DNA from: Acinetobacter schindleri CIP 107287 | GTDB lineage: Bacteria; Pseudomonadota; Gammaproteobacteria; Pseudomonadales; Moraxellaceae | NCBI RefSeq assembly: GCF_000368625.1 | Contig: NZ_KB849576.1 | Location: 62,001 to 126,000, forward strand | Reading direction: 5' to 3' | Length of the DNA: 64,000 bases | Shown: positions 1 through 12,200 of the stretch, piece after piece | Numbering within the stretch: position 1 is the stretch's first letter | How the letters are laid out: each line of letters opens with the position of its first letter | The notes under the pieces: model-generated | Told to the model about the DNA's origin: nothing | What the model saw: only the letters and a program-made list of their open reading frames with translations | The model's database searches: none | Program-made: the position numbers and the translations under genes

Positions 1-20
1 ATCTTGACTTACAATTGCAT

Positions 21-53
21 GCCCTCAAAAAGTAGTAGTTTTTGGGGCTTTTT
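21..53 (+). terminator. Terminator or attenuator upstream of rpsL
   Basis: The arms at 21-31 and 39-48 (GCCCTCAAAAA / TTTTTGGGGC, one bulged base) are followed by a T-run. The hairpin ends about 20 nt before the rpsL start. It could end the upstream transcription unit or attenuate the str operon. Confidence 0.6.
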
Positions 54-73
54 ATTAACGGGAGAATTGCCAA

Positions 74-448
74 ATGGCAACAACAAATCAGTTGATCCGT
101 AAGGGTCGTACGACTTTGATTGAAAAATCTAAAGTTCCTGCGTTGAAGGCTTGTCCACAGCGCCGTGGTGTTTGTACACGTGTTTACACAACTACACCTA
201 AAAAACCTAACTCAGCAATGCGTAAAGTTTGCCGTGTTCGCTTAACTTCAGGTTTTGAAGTTTCTAGCTACATCGGTGGTGAAGGCCATAACCTGCAAGA
301 GCACAGTGTTGTTCTTATCCGTGGTGGTCGTGTTAAAGACTTACCAGGTGTACGTTACCATACCGTTCGTGGTTCTTTAGACTGTGCTGGTGTTAAAGAT
401 CGTAACCAGTCTCGTTCTAAATACGGTACTAAACGTCCTAAGAAATAA
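74..448 (+). CDS. rpsL: 30S ribosomal protein S12
   Basis: This is protein S12 of the 30S decoding centre. At 124 aa it has the usual length and carries the [11 protein letters not shown] signature around residues 41-51 and [13 protein letters not shown] around 84-96. Lys43 and Lys88, the positions where streptomycin-resistance substitutions are known in the family, are both wild-type lysines. The start follows a GGGAGAA ribosome-binding site. It is the first gene of the str operon (rpsL-rpsG-fusA-tuf) seen downstream. Confidence 0.98.
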   Translation: MATTNQLIRKGRTTLIEKSKVPALKACPQRRGVCTRVYTTTPKKPNSAMRKVCRVRLTSGFEVSSYIGGEGHNLQEHSVVLIRGGRVKDLPGVRYHTVRGSLDCAGVKDRNQSRSKYGTKRPKK

Positions 449-571
449 TTGATCTTTCGAGATTAACTTCTTAGTTCGCTAGAACTGCAATCCTTTATCG
501 TCTCGCTTGTCTGATTTCTGCATTTAATTTTGTGAAATTCAAGCGACGTGTAGTAAGGCCAGCGAATGCAC

Positions 572-612
572 ATGACACTTTGTGCTAATGCTGGATAAAC
601 CTGAAGTGTCAT
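572..612 (+). promoter_or_regulatory. Hairpin before rpsG, candidate S7 autoregulatory site
   Basis: Perfect 9-bp inverted repeat ATGACACTT (572-580) / AAGTGTCAT (604-612) with a 23-nt loop, ending a few bases before the rpsG ribosome-binding site (TAGGTAG at about 617). In E. coli, S7 represses its operon by binding the S12-S7 intercistronic RNA. The position here is equivalent, but binding is inferred. Confidence 0.45.
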
Positions 613-630
613 ATTTATAGGTAGTTTAAA

Positions 631-1101
631 ATGCCAAGACGTCGCGTAGTCGCTGCTCGTGAAATCCTTCCGGATCCGAAATTCAGTAGCCAAACAATCG
701 CTAAATTCATGAACCACGTAATGCAAGATGGTAAAAAATCTATTGCTGAAAGTATCGTTTACGGTGCTTTAGACCGCGTTCAAGAAAAATCTAAAGTAGA
801 TCCGGTTGAATTTTTCGAGACTACTCTTGAAAAAGTTCGCCCTATGGTCGAAGTAAAAGCACGCCGTGTTGGTGGTGCTACATACCAAGTACCTATGGAA
901 GTGCGCCCATCCCGTCGTACTGCCTTGGCTATGCGTTGGTTAGTAGATGCTGCTGCTAAGCGTTCTGAAAAAACTATGGCTTTACGTCTTGCTGGTGAGT
1001 TGCTTGATGCATCTGAAGGTAAAGGCGCAGCGGTTAAAAAACGTGAAGATGTGCACCGTATGGCTGAAGCCAACAAAGCCTTCTCTCACTACCGTTTCTA
1101 A
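631..1101 (+). CDS. rpsG: 30S ribosomal protein S7
   Basis: S7 is the primary assembly protein of the 30S head; it binds the 3' domain of 16S rRNA and lines the E site. The 156-aa length is typical, with an N-terminal MPRRR start and the conserved [12 protein letters not shown] segment around residues 80-90. It is the second gene of the str operon, 182 nt after rpsL, an unusually roomy gap that contains a hairpin directly before its ribosome-binding site. The protein may act as the operon's translational repressor, as in E. coli (inference). Confidence 0.98.
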   Translation: MPRRRVVAAREILPDPKFSSQTIAKFMNHVMQDGKKSIAESIVYGALDRVQEKSKVDPVEFFETTLEKVRPMVEVKARRVGGATYQVPMEVRPSRRTALAMRWLVDAAAKRSEKTMALRLAGELLDASEGKGAAVKKREDVHRMAEANKAFSHYRF

Positions 1102-1107
1102 GCAAAT

Positions 1108-1201
1108 AAAACAGGCCCTTATCAGGACGGTGATGATATGGGTTTTACCCAATTGTCATCAAAGCGCTTTAAGTTGCTAGCAACTTAAAGCGTCCTGTTT
1201 T
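1108..1201 (+). promoter_or_regulatory. Structured rpsG-fusA intercistronic RNA
   Basis: It contains a perfect 13-bp palindromic stem (1165-1177 / 1180-1192, CGCTTTAAGTTGC and its complement). This is enclosed by an 8-bp outer stem, AAAACAGG (1108-1115) with CCTGTTTT (1194-1201), and there is a GGGTTTTACCC mini-hairpin between. The T-run after it is short, so it may be a processing or translational-control element or a weak terminator. Confidence 0.45.
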
Positions 1202-1231
1202 AAACAACAAAATTTAGGAATGCAAGAGATC

Positions 1232-3367
1232 ATGGCTCGTCAAACCCCAATTTCTCGTTATCGTAATATTGGTATTTCTGCGCACATCGATGCGGGTAAG
1301 ACCACAACTACTGAACGTATCTTGTTCTACACAGGTGTATCTCACAAAATTGGTGAAGTACATGATGGCGCAGCAACAATGGACTGGATGGAGCAAGAGC
1401 AAGAACGTGGTATCACCATTACTTCTGCTGCTACCACTACATTCTGGTCAGGTATGTCTAAGCAGTTCCCAGAACACCGTATCAACGTAATTGATACCCC
1501 GGGACACGTTGACTTCACAATCGAAGTTGAGCGTTCTATGCGTGTTCTTGATGGTGCATGTATGGTTTACTGTGCTGTAGGTGGTGTACAACCTCAGTCT
1601 GAAACTGTATGGCGTCAAGCTAACAAATACCAAGTGCCTCGTTTAGCATTCGTGAACAAGATGGACCGTACTGGTGCAAACTTCTTCCGTGTTGTTGAAC
1701 AAATGAAAACACGTCTTGGTGCGCACCCTGTACCTGTAGTAATCCCTGTTGGCGCTGAAGAAAACTTCCAAGGCGTTATCGACTTGATCGAAATGAAAGC
1801 GATCATTTGGGACGAAGCTTCACAAGGTATGAAGTTCGAGTACGGCGAAATCCCTGCTGATCTTCAAGAAACTGCTGAAGAATGGCGTACAAACATGGTT
1901 GAAGCTGCTGCTGAAGCTTCTGAAGAGTTAATGGACGAATACTTGAACAATGGCGATTTGACTAAAGAACAAATCGTTGCTGGTCTACGTGTTCAAACAT
2001 TGGCTTGTGAAATTCAACCAATGCTTTGTGGTACAGCGTTCAAAAACAAAGGTGTTCAACGTATGTTGGACGCAGTAATTGAATTCTTGCCATCACCTAC
2101 AGAAGTTAAAGCGATTGAAGGTGTTCTTGACGACAAAGCTGAAACTAAAGCGATTCGTGAAGCATCTGACGAAGCTCCGTTCTCTGCGCTTGCGTTCAAA
2201 ATCATGAACGACAAATTCGTAGGTAACTTAACTTTCGTACGTGTTTACTCTGGTGTTCTTAAACAAGGTGATTCTGTTTATAACCCGGTTAAATCTAAAC
2301 GTGAACGTATCGGCCGTATCGTGCAAATGCACGCGAACGATCGTCAAGACGTTGAAGAAATCCGTGCTGGTGACATCGCTGCGTGTGTAGGTCTTAAAGA
2401 CGTAACTACTGGTGATACACTATGTGATGAGAAAAACATCATCACTCTAGAACGTATGGAATTCCCAGAGCCAGTAATTGCATTGGCTGTTGAACCAAAA
2501 ACTAAAGCTGACCAAGAAAAAATGTCTATCGCTTTAGGTCGTTTGGCTAAGGAAGATCCATCATTCCGCGTTCGTACTGACGAAGAATCTGGTCAAACCA
2601 TTATTGCTGGTATGGGTGAGCTTCACCTTGACATCATCGTTGACCGTATGAAACGTGAATTCAACGTTGAAGCGAACATTGGTAAACCAATGGTTGCTTA
2701 CCGCGAAACAATCAAAAAGACTGTTGAGCAAGAAGGTAAGTTCGTACGTCAAACTGGTGGTAAAGGTAAATTCGGTCACGTATACGTACGTTTAGAACCG
2801 CTTGATCCTGAAGCTGGTAAAGAATACGAATTCGCTGAAGAAGTTGTAGGTGGTGTAGTACCTAAAGAATTCTTCGGTGCAGTTGACAAAGGTATCCAAG
2901 AACGTATGAAGAATGGTGTCCTTGCTGGTTATCCAGTAGTTGGCATCAAAGCGACATTGTTCGATGGTTCTTACCATGATGTCGACTCTGACGAATTATC
3001 GTTCAAGATGGCTGGTTCTTATGCCTTCCGTGACGGTTTCATGAAAGCAGATCCTGTTCTTCTTGAACCTATCATGAAAGTTGAAGTAGAAACTCCAGAA
3101 GACTACATGGGCGATATCATGGGTGACTTAAACCGTCGTCGTGGTATGGTTCAGGGTATGGACGATCTACCTGGTGGTACTAAAGCAATTAAAGCTGAAG
3201 TTCCACTTGCTGAGATGTTCGGTTATGCAACTCATATGCGTTCTATGTCTCAAGGTCGTGCGACTTACTCTATGGAATTTGCTAAATATGCTGAAACTCC
3301 ACGTAATGTGGCTGAAGGCATCATCGCTAAGTTCCAGTCTGGCGGTAAAAAAGGTGACGACGAGTAA
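1232..3367 (+). CDS. fusA: Elongation factor G
   Basis: EF-G is the translational GTPase that drives translocation and, with RRF, ribosome recycling. The product is 711 aa from the ATG at 1232 ([16 protein letters not shown]). An in-frame ATG four codons upstream (1220) is less likely because family members begin MARxTP. Visible motifs are the P-loop [10 protein letters not shown] (about residues 17-26), the switch II segment [10 protein letters not shown], the NKMD guanine-recognition motif, and the C-terminal domain IV/V segments. It is the third gene of the str operon, preceded by a structured intercistronic region and followed 93 nt later by tuf. Confidence 0.98.
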   Translation: MARQTPISRYRNIGISAHIDAGKTTTTERILFYTGVSHKIGEVHDGAATMDWMEQEQERGITITSAATTTFWSGMSKQFPEHRINVIDTPGHVDFTIEVERSMRVLDGACMVYCAVGGVQPQSETVWRQANKYQVPRLAFVNKMDRTGANFFRVVEQMKTRLGAHPVPVVIPVGAEENFQGVIDLIEMKAIIWDEASQGMKFEYGEIPADLQETAEEWRTNMVEAAAEASEELMDEYLNNGDLTKEQIVAGLRVQTLACEIQPMLCGTAFKNKGVQRMLDAVIEFLPSPTEVKAIEGVLDDKAETKAIREASDEAPFSALAFKIMNDKFVGNLTFVRVYSGVLKQGDSVYNPVKSKRERIGRIVQMHANDRQDVEEIRAGDIAACVGLKDVTTGDTLCDEKNIITLERMEFPEPVIALAVEPKTKADQEKMSIALGRLAKEDPSFRVRTDEESGQTIIAGMGELHLDIIVDRMKREFNVEANIGKPMVAYRETIKKTVEQEGKFVRQTGGKGKFGHVYVRLEPLDPEAGKEYEFAEEVVGGVVPKEFFGAVDKGIQERMKNGVLAGYPVVGIKATLFDGSYHDVDSDELSFKMAGSYAFRDGFMKADPVLLEPIMKVEVETPEDYMGDIMGDLNRRRGMVQGMDDLPGGTKAIKAEVPLAEMFGYATHMRSMSQGRATYSMEFAKYAETPRNVAEGIIAKFQSGGKKGDDE

Positions 3368-3460
3368 TCTTTCGATTACTATAAGCCCAAACTAATTCAT
3401 AGTTAAAAACCAAGCGCTCATGCAGTGATCCTGCATGAGCAGTTCAAAAAGGAAGATCTC

Positions 3461-4651
3461 ATGGCTAAGGCTAAGTTCGAACGTAATAAGCCACACGTTA
3501 ACGTGGGCACAATTGGTCACGTTGACCATGGTAAAACAACTTTAACAGCTGCGATTGCAACTGTATGTGCGAAGAAATTCGGTGGTGAAGCGAAAGACTA
3601 CGCTGCAATTGACTCTGCACCAGAAGAAAAAGCACGTGGTATTACCATTAACACTTCTCACGTAGAATACGATTCTCCAACTCGTCACTACGCTCACGTA
3701 GACTGCCCGGGCCACGCCGATTATGTTAAAAACATGATTACTGGTGCTGCTCAGATGGACGGCGCGATCCTTGTATGTGCTGCGACTGATGGTCCAATGC
3801 CACAAACTCGTGAACACATCCTTCTTTCTCGTCAGGTAGGTGTACCTTACATCGTTGTATTCTTGAACAAATGCGACCTTGTAGACGACGAAGAGCTTCT
3901 TGAGCTAGTTGAAATGGAAGTTCGTGAACTTCTTTCTACTTATGACTTCCCAGGTGATGACACTCCAGTTATCCGTGGTTCAGCTCTTCTTGCGCTTAAC
4001 GGCGACGCTGGTCAATATGGCGAAGCTGCAGTTGAAGCTCTTGTTGAAGCGCTTGACTCTTACATCCCAGAACCAGAACGTGCAATCGACCAAGCATTCT
4101 TGATGCCAATCGAAGACGTATTCTCAATCTCAGGTCGTGGTACAGTAGTAACTGGCCGTGTTGAGACTGGTATTGTTAAAGTTGGTGAGTCAGTTGAAAT
4201 CGTTGGTATCCGTGATACACAAACAACAACTGTAACTGGCGTTGAAATGTTCCGTAAACTTCTTGACGAAGGTCGTGCGGGCGAGAACTGTGGTGTTCTT
4301 CTTCGTGGTACTAAGCGTGAAGACGTACAACGTGGTCAAGTACTTGCTAAACCAGGTACAATCAAGCCGCACACTAAATTCGACGCAGAAGTATACGTAC
4401 TTTCTAAAGAAGAAGGTGGTCGTCATACTCCATTCCTTAACGGTTACCGTCCACAGTTCTATTTCCGTACAACTGACGTAACTGGTGCGATCGCGCTTAA
4501 AGAAGGCGTTGAGATGGTTATGCCTGGTGACAACGTTGAGATGTCAGTAGAGCTGATCCACCCGATCGCAATGGACGCAGGCTTACGCTTCGCGATCCGT
4601 GAAGGTGGTCGTACAGTTGGTGCTGGTGTAGTATCTCGCGTTACTGCATAA
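3461..4651 (+). CDS. tuf: Elongation factor Tu
   Basis: EF-Tu delivers aminoacyl-tRNA to the ribosomal A site. The product is 396 aa from ATG 3461 ([16 protein letters not shown]). A longer reading from 3425 adds 12 non-conserved residues, and the AAGGAAGATCTC ribosome-binding site precedes 3461. Motifs seen are GHVDHGKTT (P-loop), [12 protein letters not shown] (switch II) and NKCD. It is the last gene of the str operon and is followed by a strong terminator. Many gammaproteobacteria carry a second tuf copy; none is in this window. Confidence 0.98.
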   Translation: MAKAKFERNKPHVNVGTIGHVDHGKTTLTAAIATVCAKKFGGEAKDYAAIDSAPEEKARGITINTSHVEYDSPTRHYAHVDCPGHADYVKNMITGAAQMDGAILVCAATDGPMPQTREHILLSRQVGVPYIVVFLNKCDLVDDEELLELVEMEVRELLSTYDFPGDDTPVIRGSALLALNGDAGQYGEAAVEALVEALDSYIPEPERAIDQAFLMPIEDVFSISGRGTVVTGRVETGIVKVGESVEIVGIRDTQTTTVTGVEMFRKLLDEGRAGENCGVLLRGTKREDVQRGQVLAKPGTIKPHTKFDAEVYVLSKEEGGRHTPFLNGYRPQFYFRTTDVTGAIALKEGVEMVMPGDNVEMSVELIHPIAMDAGLRFAIREGGRTVGAGVVSRVTA

Positions 4652-4670
4652 TCACTGATTGTGTAAAAAA

Positions 4671-4696
4671 AGCGTCCCTTTGGGACGCTTTTTTTG
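4671..4696 (+). terminator. Rho-independent terminator of the str operon
   Basis: Stem AGCGTCCC / GGGACGCT with a TTT loop followed by a run of seven or more T, 20 nt after the tuf stop. Confidence 0.92.
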
Positions 4697-4863
4697 TTTA
4701 TCTAAAGTGAAAAATAAATTGTCTAACAAAATTAGAGCGCTGTCCTAAAGTGATATTCAGCTGACCTTAACTGCAATGATGTCAAGCAGATAACTGAGTA
4801 AGATACCAATAAGAAAATAGAAAAATAGGGGCCAGGTCGAGAAGATCTGTCAGGAGGCGTTAT

Positions 4864-5745
4864 ATGAATGCTGAAGTAAAAATTACTCATCGTGCCGGTG
4901 CAAGTTTTCCTGTACGTCGCATGAACTTTGATTTTGAACAGGTTCCAGAATACTGGATGAATGGTTCAGCCGGGCTGACTCATTTTATGACAGCATTGTC
5001 TGCCTTGTTTCCCGCAGGTGAAAAATTCTTTATCGACAGTGTGCGTGCGGTACGTAATCATCCCAAGCTTAAAGACAATGAAGTACTGCAAAAAGAAATC
5101 TCTGCTTTCATTGGGCAAGAAGCGATGCATACCCAGGAACATGTCGGCTTCAATGCCTCAGCGCAAAAATACGGCCATGATGTTGATACCTTGGATCGTT
5201 ATACGGATAAAGTCATTCAAACAACGCGTAAAGTCATGGCAAAATTAGCCAAGCCTGTGGGAATTACTCAGGAAATGGTAGATTTGACTGCAACGACCGC
5301 ACTTGAACATTTTACTGCGACCATTGCCTCTCAGTTGTTGACCAATAGTCATATTCAGGAACTGATGAAAGATGACACCATGAAGACCATGTGGTTATGG
5401 CATGCCATTGAAGAAAATGAGCATAAAGCTGTGGCCTATGACGTGTTTGAAGGCGTGTTTGGAAAAGGCTTAAAGTCATATCTGTTACGTACCAGTTCAC
5501 TGGTGATCGCTATGGTGACTTTGTTCTTTGTACAAAGCTATTTTGTCATGCGTCTGCTGAAGGAAGATCGTCAGTTAAACCTGGAATCCCTCAAGGACAT
5601 TTACGAATATGGTTATAGTCCGTCCAAAGGTATAATTACTGGTATGGGGCGTGAAATGGCGATGTACTTCAAGCCGGGTTTCCATCCAAATGACCATGAC
5701 ACACACAGTTTGCTGGCACACTGGAAAGGCAAACTTGGTCTTTAA
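4864..5745 (+). CDS. PF10118-type metal-dependent hydrolase-like protein
   Basis: A 293-aa protein of the family annotated as predicted metal-dependent hydrolase (PF10118); its biochemical role is unknown. The sequence shows paired carboxylate/histidine motifs reminiscent of a di-iron helical bundle: E86-x-x-H89 with E92-H93, E148-H149, H180 and E183/E186-H187. One hydrophobic segment lies around residues 210-228, so it may be membrane-attached. The start follows CAGGAGGCG. It is a single-gene unit with its own terminator. The di-iron reading is mine from motif spacing; the family call is firmer than the function. Confidence 0.75.
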   Translation: MNAEVKITHRAGASFPVRRMNFDFEQVPEYWMNGSAGLTHFMTALSALFPAGEKFFIDSVRAVRNHPKLKDNEVLQKEISAFIGQEAMHTQEHVGFNASAQKYGHDVDTLDRYTDKVIQTTRKVMAKLAKPVGITQEMVDLTATTALEHFTATIASQLLTNSHIQELMKDDTMKTMWLWHAIEENEHKAVAYDVFEGVFGKGLKSYLLRTSSLVIAMVTLFFVQSYFVMRLLKEDRQLNLESLKDIYEYGYSPSKGIITGMGREMAMYFKPGFHPNDHDTHSLLAHWKGKLGL

Positions 5746-5758
5746 TCTGACACTAAAA

Positions 5759-5786
5759 TAGGGCGATTGAAATCGCTCTTTTTTTT
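5759..5786 (+). terminator. Rho-independent terminator
   Basis: AGGGCGAT / ATCGCTCT hairpin (one G-T pair) followed by T8, 14 nt after the PF10118 gene. Confidence 0.85.
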
Positions 5787-5849
5787 ACTCGATTTTCAGC
5801 ATAAAGTTTCTATAATGCGCAGGAGATTTTTATTGATAGATGAACGAAC

Positions 5850-6308
5850 ATGATTCGTTTGATGCAAATAGCAGATATAGATGCGGTCACCCAGATTGAG
5901 CAACAAGTGCAATCTCATCCTTGGACCAGAACCCAGTTCGAGGAAGCCGTTAGTGCTTATCAGAGCACTATTATTGAATATGCAGGTAAAGTGGTGGGCT
6001 TTTGTATTTTGCAACCGGTACTGGATGAAGCCAATTTATTACTCATGGCAATTGACCCAAGCCAGCAGAGTAAAGGTCTTGGTTTTCAGTTGCTAGAAGA
6101 ATCTATCCAGTTACTGAAAAATAATCCGGTACAGATTTTCCTAGAAGTACGTGAATCAAATACAGCTGCAATTCGTCTTTATGAAAAGGCTGGTTTTCAC
6201 CAGATTGACCTGCGCAAGAATTACTATCCAAACTCGGGCGGTGGTCGTGAACATGCCATCATTATGGTGAAGGCATGTACGGACGACTTTGCCAGTCTGT
6301 TTAAATAA
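5850..6308 (+). CDS. rimI: Ribosomal protein S18 alanine N-acetyltransferase-like
   Basis: A 152-aa single-domain GNAT acetyltransferase. RimI acetylates the N-terminal alanine of S18 using acetyl-CoA. Visible features are the N-terminal IRLMQIADIDAVTQIEQ segment, the acetyl-CoA pyrophosphate-binding loop around QQSKGLGFQLLEES (about 71-84) and the characteristic LEVRESNTAAIRLYEKAGF motif (about 98-116). It is convergent with bpt. GNAT paralogues are common, so the exact substrate is inferred from the RimI-like motif set. Confidence 0.85.
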   Translation: MIRLMQIADIDAVTQIEQQVQSHPWTRTQFEEAVSAYQSTIIEYAGKVVGFCILQPVLDEANLLLMAIDPSQQSKGLGFQLLEESIQLLKNNPVQIFLEVRESNTAAIRLYEKAGFHQIDLRKNYYPNSGGGREHAIIMVKACTDDFASLFK

Positions 6309-6341
6309 ATCAGATTAACACTCCTTTTAGTGACGACCATC

Positions 6342-7157
6342 TTACTTGATGATGGGATTATTCCATCCGGAGGGTAGGGTCGTCATCAAGGAGTTTCCCA
6401 AGTGTTCAATCTCCGCCGCATTGAGCGAGCGGTTTAACCGACGCCATTGGCCATCAATCAGCAATTCAAGCGGCAGGTATTGAGACTTGTAATTCATCTT
6501 GCTGGAATGCGGGACCCAGTAACCCAGGTAAATAAAAGGCAGCTCTAATTTCTGAGCATGTTCAATCTGTTTTAGAATTGCAAAAACACCGAGTGAACGT
6601 CGATTTTCATCCGGATCAAAGAAGGTATAAACCGCAGAAATTCCGTCATCGAGCAGATCACAGGTCGATACACTGATCAGCCGGTCATCTTTCCAGAGTT
6701 CCAGGAAAAAGCTATCGGTACAGCTTTGCAACAAAAACTTTTCAAACTGATCCCGGCTTGGTGGATACATATCACCATCGGCGTGGCGTTCATTGATATA
6801 GCGTTCATACAGCGCATAGTGGCTATCATTTGCCTGCTGCGGTGCAGTAATGCGTAGGCTTAAGTCCTGATTTCTTTTCCATGCCTTTTTTTGCGAACTG
6901 TTCATGCTGAATTCACGCACGGGTACACGAGAGGAGAGGCATTGACGGCACAGGTGACATTCAGGACGATACACAAAATCGCCACTACGGCGGAAACCGG
7001 TACGGGATAATTCAGAAAGTGTCACCACATCTATGCGATGTGAGGGATCGAGAAAAACCATACGTGCAGACTTGTTGGGCAGATAGCTGCAATCGTGTGG
7101 CGGGGTAATATAATACTGTAAATCGTTCAGCAGGGATTTTGGTTGATAGGAGTTCAT
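6342..7157 (-). CDS. bpt: Aspartate/glutamate leucyltransferase
   Basis: Bpt (the bacterial relative of arginyl-tRNA-protein transferase Ate1) transfers leucine from Leu-tRNA to N-terminal Asp or Glu, creating an N-degron for ClpS/ClpAP. The product is 271 aa. It shows the N-terminal cysteine segment DCSYLPNKSARM, a CHLCRQC cluster near residue 70, and the C-terminal DEN-R-SLG and YLGYWVPHSSKMNYKSQY motifs of the family. It lies 21 nt downstream of aat, the other N-degron transferase, and is probably co-transcribed with it. Confidence 0.93.
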   Translation of the reverse strand: MNSYQPKSLLNDLQYYITPPHDCSYLPNKSARMVFLDPSHRIDVVTLSELSRTGFRRSGDFVYRPECHLCRQCLSSRVPVREFSMNSSQKKAWKRNQDLSLRITAPQQANDSHYALYERYINERHADGDMYPPSRDQFEKFLLQSCTDSFFLELWKDDRLISVSTCDLLDDGISAVYTFFDPDENRRSLGVFAILKQIEHAQKLELPFIYLGYWVPHSSKMNYKSQYLPLELLIDGQWRRLNRSLNAAEIEHLGNSLMTTLPSGWNNPIIK

Positions 7158-7178
7158 GACAAATTCCCTCTGTTATTT

Positions 7179-7910
7179 TCATTCATTTAATCGCGCGTTT
7201 AACGCTATTGTTTTACTTGAAAATACACCCTCCTGATACTTTTGCCAATTGATAGGTGGGCGTTTTATCACATCCTGTAACGAATTAAGATACGCTTGGC
7301 GAGAAATTGTACTGGCACCCAGGCTCAGCAGGTGGTCATTGACCAACTGGCAGTCAATCCAGGGCAGCTGATTTTCCTGACCAATCAGCATTAAGGTATA
7401 AAAGGCCATTTTCGAGACATCGGTCTGGGTGCTGAACATGGATTCACCAAAACAGCCCTGTCCAATGGTGATGCCATATAATCCGCCCACCACTTGATCT
7501 TCATCCCAGACTTCAATGCTATAACCATAACCGGCGTCGAACATATCACAGTAACCCTGAATAATATCTTCGCTAATCCAGGTATCATCGGTATAAGCAC
7601 GAGGTAGTGAACAGGAACGGATAACACGTTCAAAAGCATGATTCACAGTAATTTTATAATCATACTTTTTCATATTTCGAATCAGCGATTTACTCGGATG
7701 ATAACCCTGTGGTCGGATAATGCAACGTGGTTCCGGGCTCCACCAGCAGATTGGATCACCTTCGGAAAACCATGGAAACAGGCCATGTGAATAGGCTTCG
7801 AGCAGGGTAGATGGAGTGAGATCGGCGCCAATACAAATCAGGCCTTCTCCTTCAAGATCCACTTCTACAGGATTGGGGAAAATGAACTGTGAAGGAGGAA
7901 GATGTTGCAT
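7179..7910 (-). CDS. aat: Leucyl/phenylalanyl-tRNA-protein transferase
   Basis: Aat adds Leu or Phe to proteins with N-terminal Lys or Arg, feeding the N-degron pathway. The reading frame opens at 7934, but the ATG at 7910 ([14 protein letters not shown]) fits the family length (243 aa) and has an AGG ribosome-binding site about 8 nt upstream, so I chose it. The motifs [22 protein letters not shown] and [19 protein letters not shown] are diagnostic. It is in tandem with bpt. Confidence 0.95.
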   Translation of the reverse strand: MQHLPPSQFIFPNPVEVDLEGEGLICIGADLTPSTLLEAYSHGLFPWFSEGDPICWWSPEPRCIIRPQGYHPSKSLIRNMKKYDYKITVNHAFERVIRSCSLPRAYTDDTWISEDIIQGYCDMFDAGYGYSIEVWDEDQVVGGLYGITIGQGCFGESMFSTQTDVSKMAFYTLMLIGQENQLPWIDCQLVNDHLLSLGASTISRQAYLNSLQDVIKRPPINWQKYQEGVFSSKTIALNARLNE

Positions 7911-7950
7911 GCTTGAACCTGGTTTTAGAATCATCAGTATTTATCATACA

Positions 7951-7977
7951 TAAAAAAACCGCCCAACATGGACGGCT
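7951..7977 (-). terminator. Terminator after trxB
   Basis: On the minus strand, AGCCGTCC / GGGCGGTT (with G-T pairs) is followed by a T-run. It lies just past the trxB stop at 7994. Confidence 0.75.
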
Positions 7978-7993
7978 TTCTCATTTTTGCTGC

Positions 7994-8983
<990 letters not shown>

Positions 8984-9217
8984 TTATTGAATTATACGTG
9001 AAACTGTATAACAGTGGTGTGAGATTAAAGTCGATATTATTGATCATCCAAATCGATTTGAGCTATATAGAAGTGATAAAGAACAAGACCTATGTGCAGT
9101 TGCACAATACTGCATCTTTTTTCGTGTAACAGGTGCATAATAGGCATTTTATTGCGTCGTTTTTTTGAATCATAATAGCAAAAGAACATTCATGAAGAAT
9201 TGGCTACAGGACAGTAT

Positions 9218-12200
9218 ATGACAACGGTGTCGAGTGCTTATGCACAGCGCTTAGTAATGACATTATTTTTGGTCTCATTTGGGATCTATCTGTTTCTTGC
9301 AACAGTGACCTATACGCCATTTGACCCGGGGTGGATGCACATTTCCAGTGACACCCAGACGGTTTCAAATGCCAGTGGGGTTGCAGGTGCATGGATTTCA
9401 GACTTACTGTTTGGTTTTCTGGGCTGGGCGAGCTTACTCATTCCATTATATCTGTTCGTAGAAGCGGTACAGGTCTGGTGGCCACACAGCTTCCTGAACC
9501 GGCCATTCCGTTATGCAGCACAATTCTTCCTTTTACTGACCACTTCTGCCTTACTGTTCCTGTTCTGGGAAGTTCCTGCTGATACACTGGATAATTCGTC
9601 GGGCGGCATTATCGGTTATGAATTAGGTCAGAGTCTTGAACAGCTATTGACGATATACGGTGCGGCAGTGTTTCTGGTAGGTTTATGGGTCATGCTGTTT
9701 ACCTTGGCCTTTGGTGTGAAATGGAACAAAACCTGGAGCAGCCTGAAAGCAACGCCTGCATATTTACAGGATCTGTTTTATCGTAATGTCCCGGAAGGGG
9801 AGGGCGAATTTGATCGCTCTATGGCAGTTGCCAAGAAAGATATCGCCAGCAGCCCTGCTAAAAAGAGCATCTCAACGCCTGTGGTTCCTGTACCTGAGCA
9901 TGAGCCTGTAGAAATAGATCCCGTAGTTCGTGACCATGTAGCCGAGCGCCTGTTTGATGACATTGCTGACCGTGAATTCAAGGCGCAACAGAAAAAACAT
10001 ATTGAACCTGAACTTAGTCCGGAAGATGAAGAATTTGAAAAAACGCTGGAAAAAGCGCATCACCTGATTCAGGATCCAGATCGTGTAATTACCACGGGCG
10101 AAGTTTGGCGTGCTTTGCATTCTGATGAGGATCAGCGCCATAAACAGGATATCGATGCTTTATTGAAAGCAGCGGAAGAACAACAACATCCCCCTGAATC
10201 CCCTACAACAGTTGCTCCAATTCAGGAAATCAAGGCACATCTCAAAACTGAAACACCTGTACCGTCTGTGACGACGAAAAAAGGTCTGGATTGGGATAAT
10301 GATGAAATCTTTGATGAGCTATTGGCAGCTGTACCGCCGGGTAAAACTGCGACGGATGTGCATAGTCCATTTACTGCGCAAGCAGCTACTGAACAGCCAA
10401 CCTTAAGAATTGTCGAAGACTTGCCCAAAGGTGCGGCAGCGACTGCAGCTGTGGCAACAGGCAGCAGTATTCCCCCTATTTCTACGCCCGCAATACGCAA
10501 CATGGGGTTAGAAACTGATTTTGATGATCTGGATGATTTACTGGTCGAGGATATTGAGCCAGAAAAGCCAGCCCGTGCTTCCAGCTATGCGCAATCTTCC
10601 GCTTTTGTACAGGCACCGATTCAGCATCAAGGCATAGAAGTCTCTGCACCTGAAAGCAACTCGACTGCTCAGACAGCGCTTCAACAAAATACAAATCAGC
10701 ACAATACCATTGATGCAGTCAAAGCGGCATTATCCAAAGAAGAATTTATTGAAGCATGGCATGAAACTGCGGGTGCTCCTCAAGAAGAAGATGAATTCGA
10801 TTTTGATGCTCCACTGACTGACTCGATGGGCCGTCCATTGTCACGCGCCATGATGGTGGCTGAACGCCGTAAAGATCTTTCGCCATTACCAGGTCTGGAA
10901 CTACTGGATGAAGTTGATCCGAACAAGAAAGTCAATTTCACCGAAGAGCAATTATCACGTCTGTCTGAATTGCTGGAAATCAAACTACAAGAATTTAACG
11001 TCAAGGCCAAAGTGGTTGAAGCGCAGCCTGGCCCAGTAGTCACTCGTTTTGAACTGGATCTGGCACCAGGTGTAAAAGCCTCTAAAGTGACTAATATTTC
11101 CCGCGACCTGGCGCGCTCCATGTCGATGGCTTCGGTGCGTGTGGTTGAAGTGATTCCAGGCAAGCCATATATCGGGATTGAAGTACCAAACAGTACCCGT
11201 GAAATGGTACGCCTGATCGAGCTGGTTAAAACACCGAAATTTGAAGATGCAAGTGCCATCCTGTCGATGGCGATGGGTAAAGATATTTCTGGCAATCCGG
11301 TGATTACTGAACTTGGCAAGGCACCGCATATGCTGGTTGCTGGTACAACCGGTTCTGGTAAGTCGGTCGCAGTAAACTCGATGATTTTGTCGATGCTACT
11401 CAAGTACACACCTGATCAATTACGTCTGATCCTGATTGACCCGAAACAGCTGGAACTCGCAAACTATAACGATATTCCACACCTGTTGACGCCTGTCGTC
11501 ACGGACATGAAAGATGCAGTCAGTGCACTGAACTGGTGTGTCAATGAAATGGAACGTCGTTATAAGCTGATGTCCTTCCTGAAAATTCGTAAGCTAAGCG
11601 ACTACAACCGTAAGGTTGAAGAAGCCATTGCCAATGGTGAAGATCTGTTTGATCCAACCTGGAAAGCCAGTGAATCGGTGGCAGGGGAACGTGCACCACG
11701 TTTGACACCATTACCATCGATTGTGATTGTCGCGGACGAGTTCGCAGATATGATCATGCAGGTCGGTAAAAAAGCGGAAGAAATGATTACCCGACTGGCA
11801 CAGAAATCTCGTGCTGCGGGGATTCACCTGTTACTGGCAACTCAACGCCCATCGGTGGATGTGATTACCGGTCTGATCAAAGCCAACATCCCAACACGTG
11901 TAGCACTGCGTGTAAACTCGAAAATTGATTCGCGTACCATTCTGGATGCAGGAGGTGCAGAAGACCTGCTTGGTCATGGTGACATGCTGTTTCTGGGGCC
12001 AGGTAAGATTGAGCCTGAGCGTGTGCATGGTGCCTTTATTGCCGATGATGAAGTTAACCGTATTTGTGATGCTTGGCGTGAGCGTGGTGCCCCGAACTAT
12101 GTTGATGAAATTCTAACTCCATTTGATGAAGAACCAACAAGTCGTGGCTTTGAAGATGGTGGCGATGGTGCTTCTGACCGTGATCCACTGTATGACCAAT

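Noticed and set aside
10780..11409. 209-aa minus-strand frame opposite ftsK
   Set aside because: Low-complexity Ser/Arg/Thr translation antisense to a well-supported FtsK motor domain.
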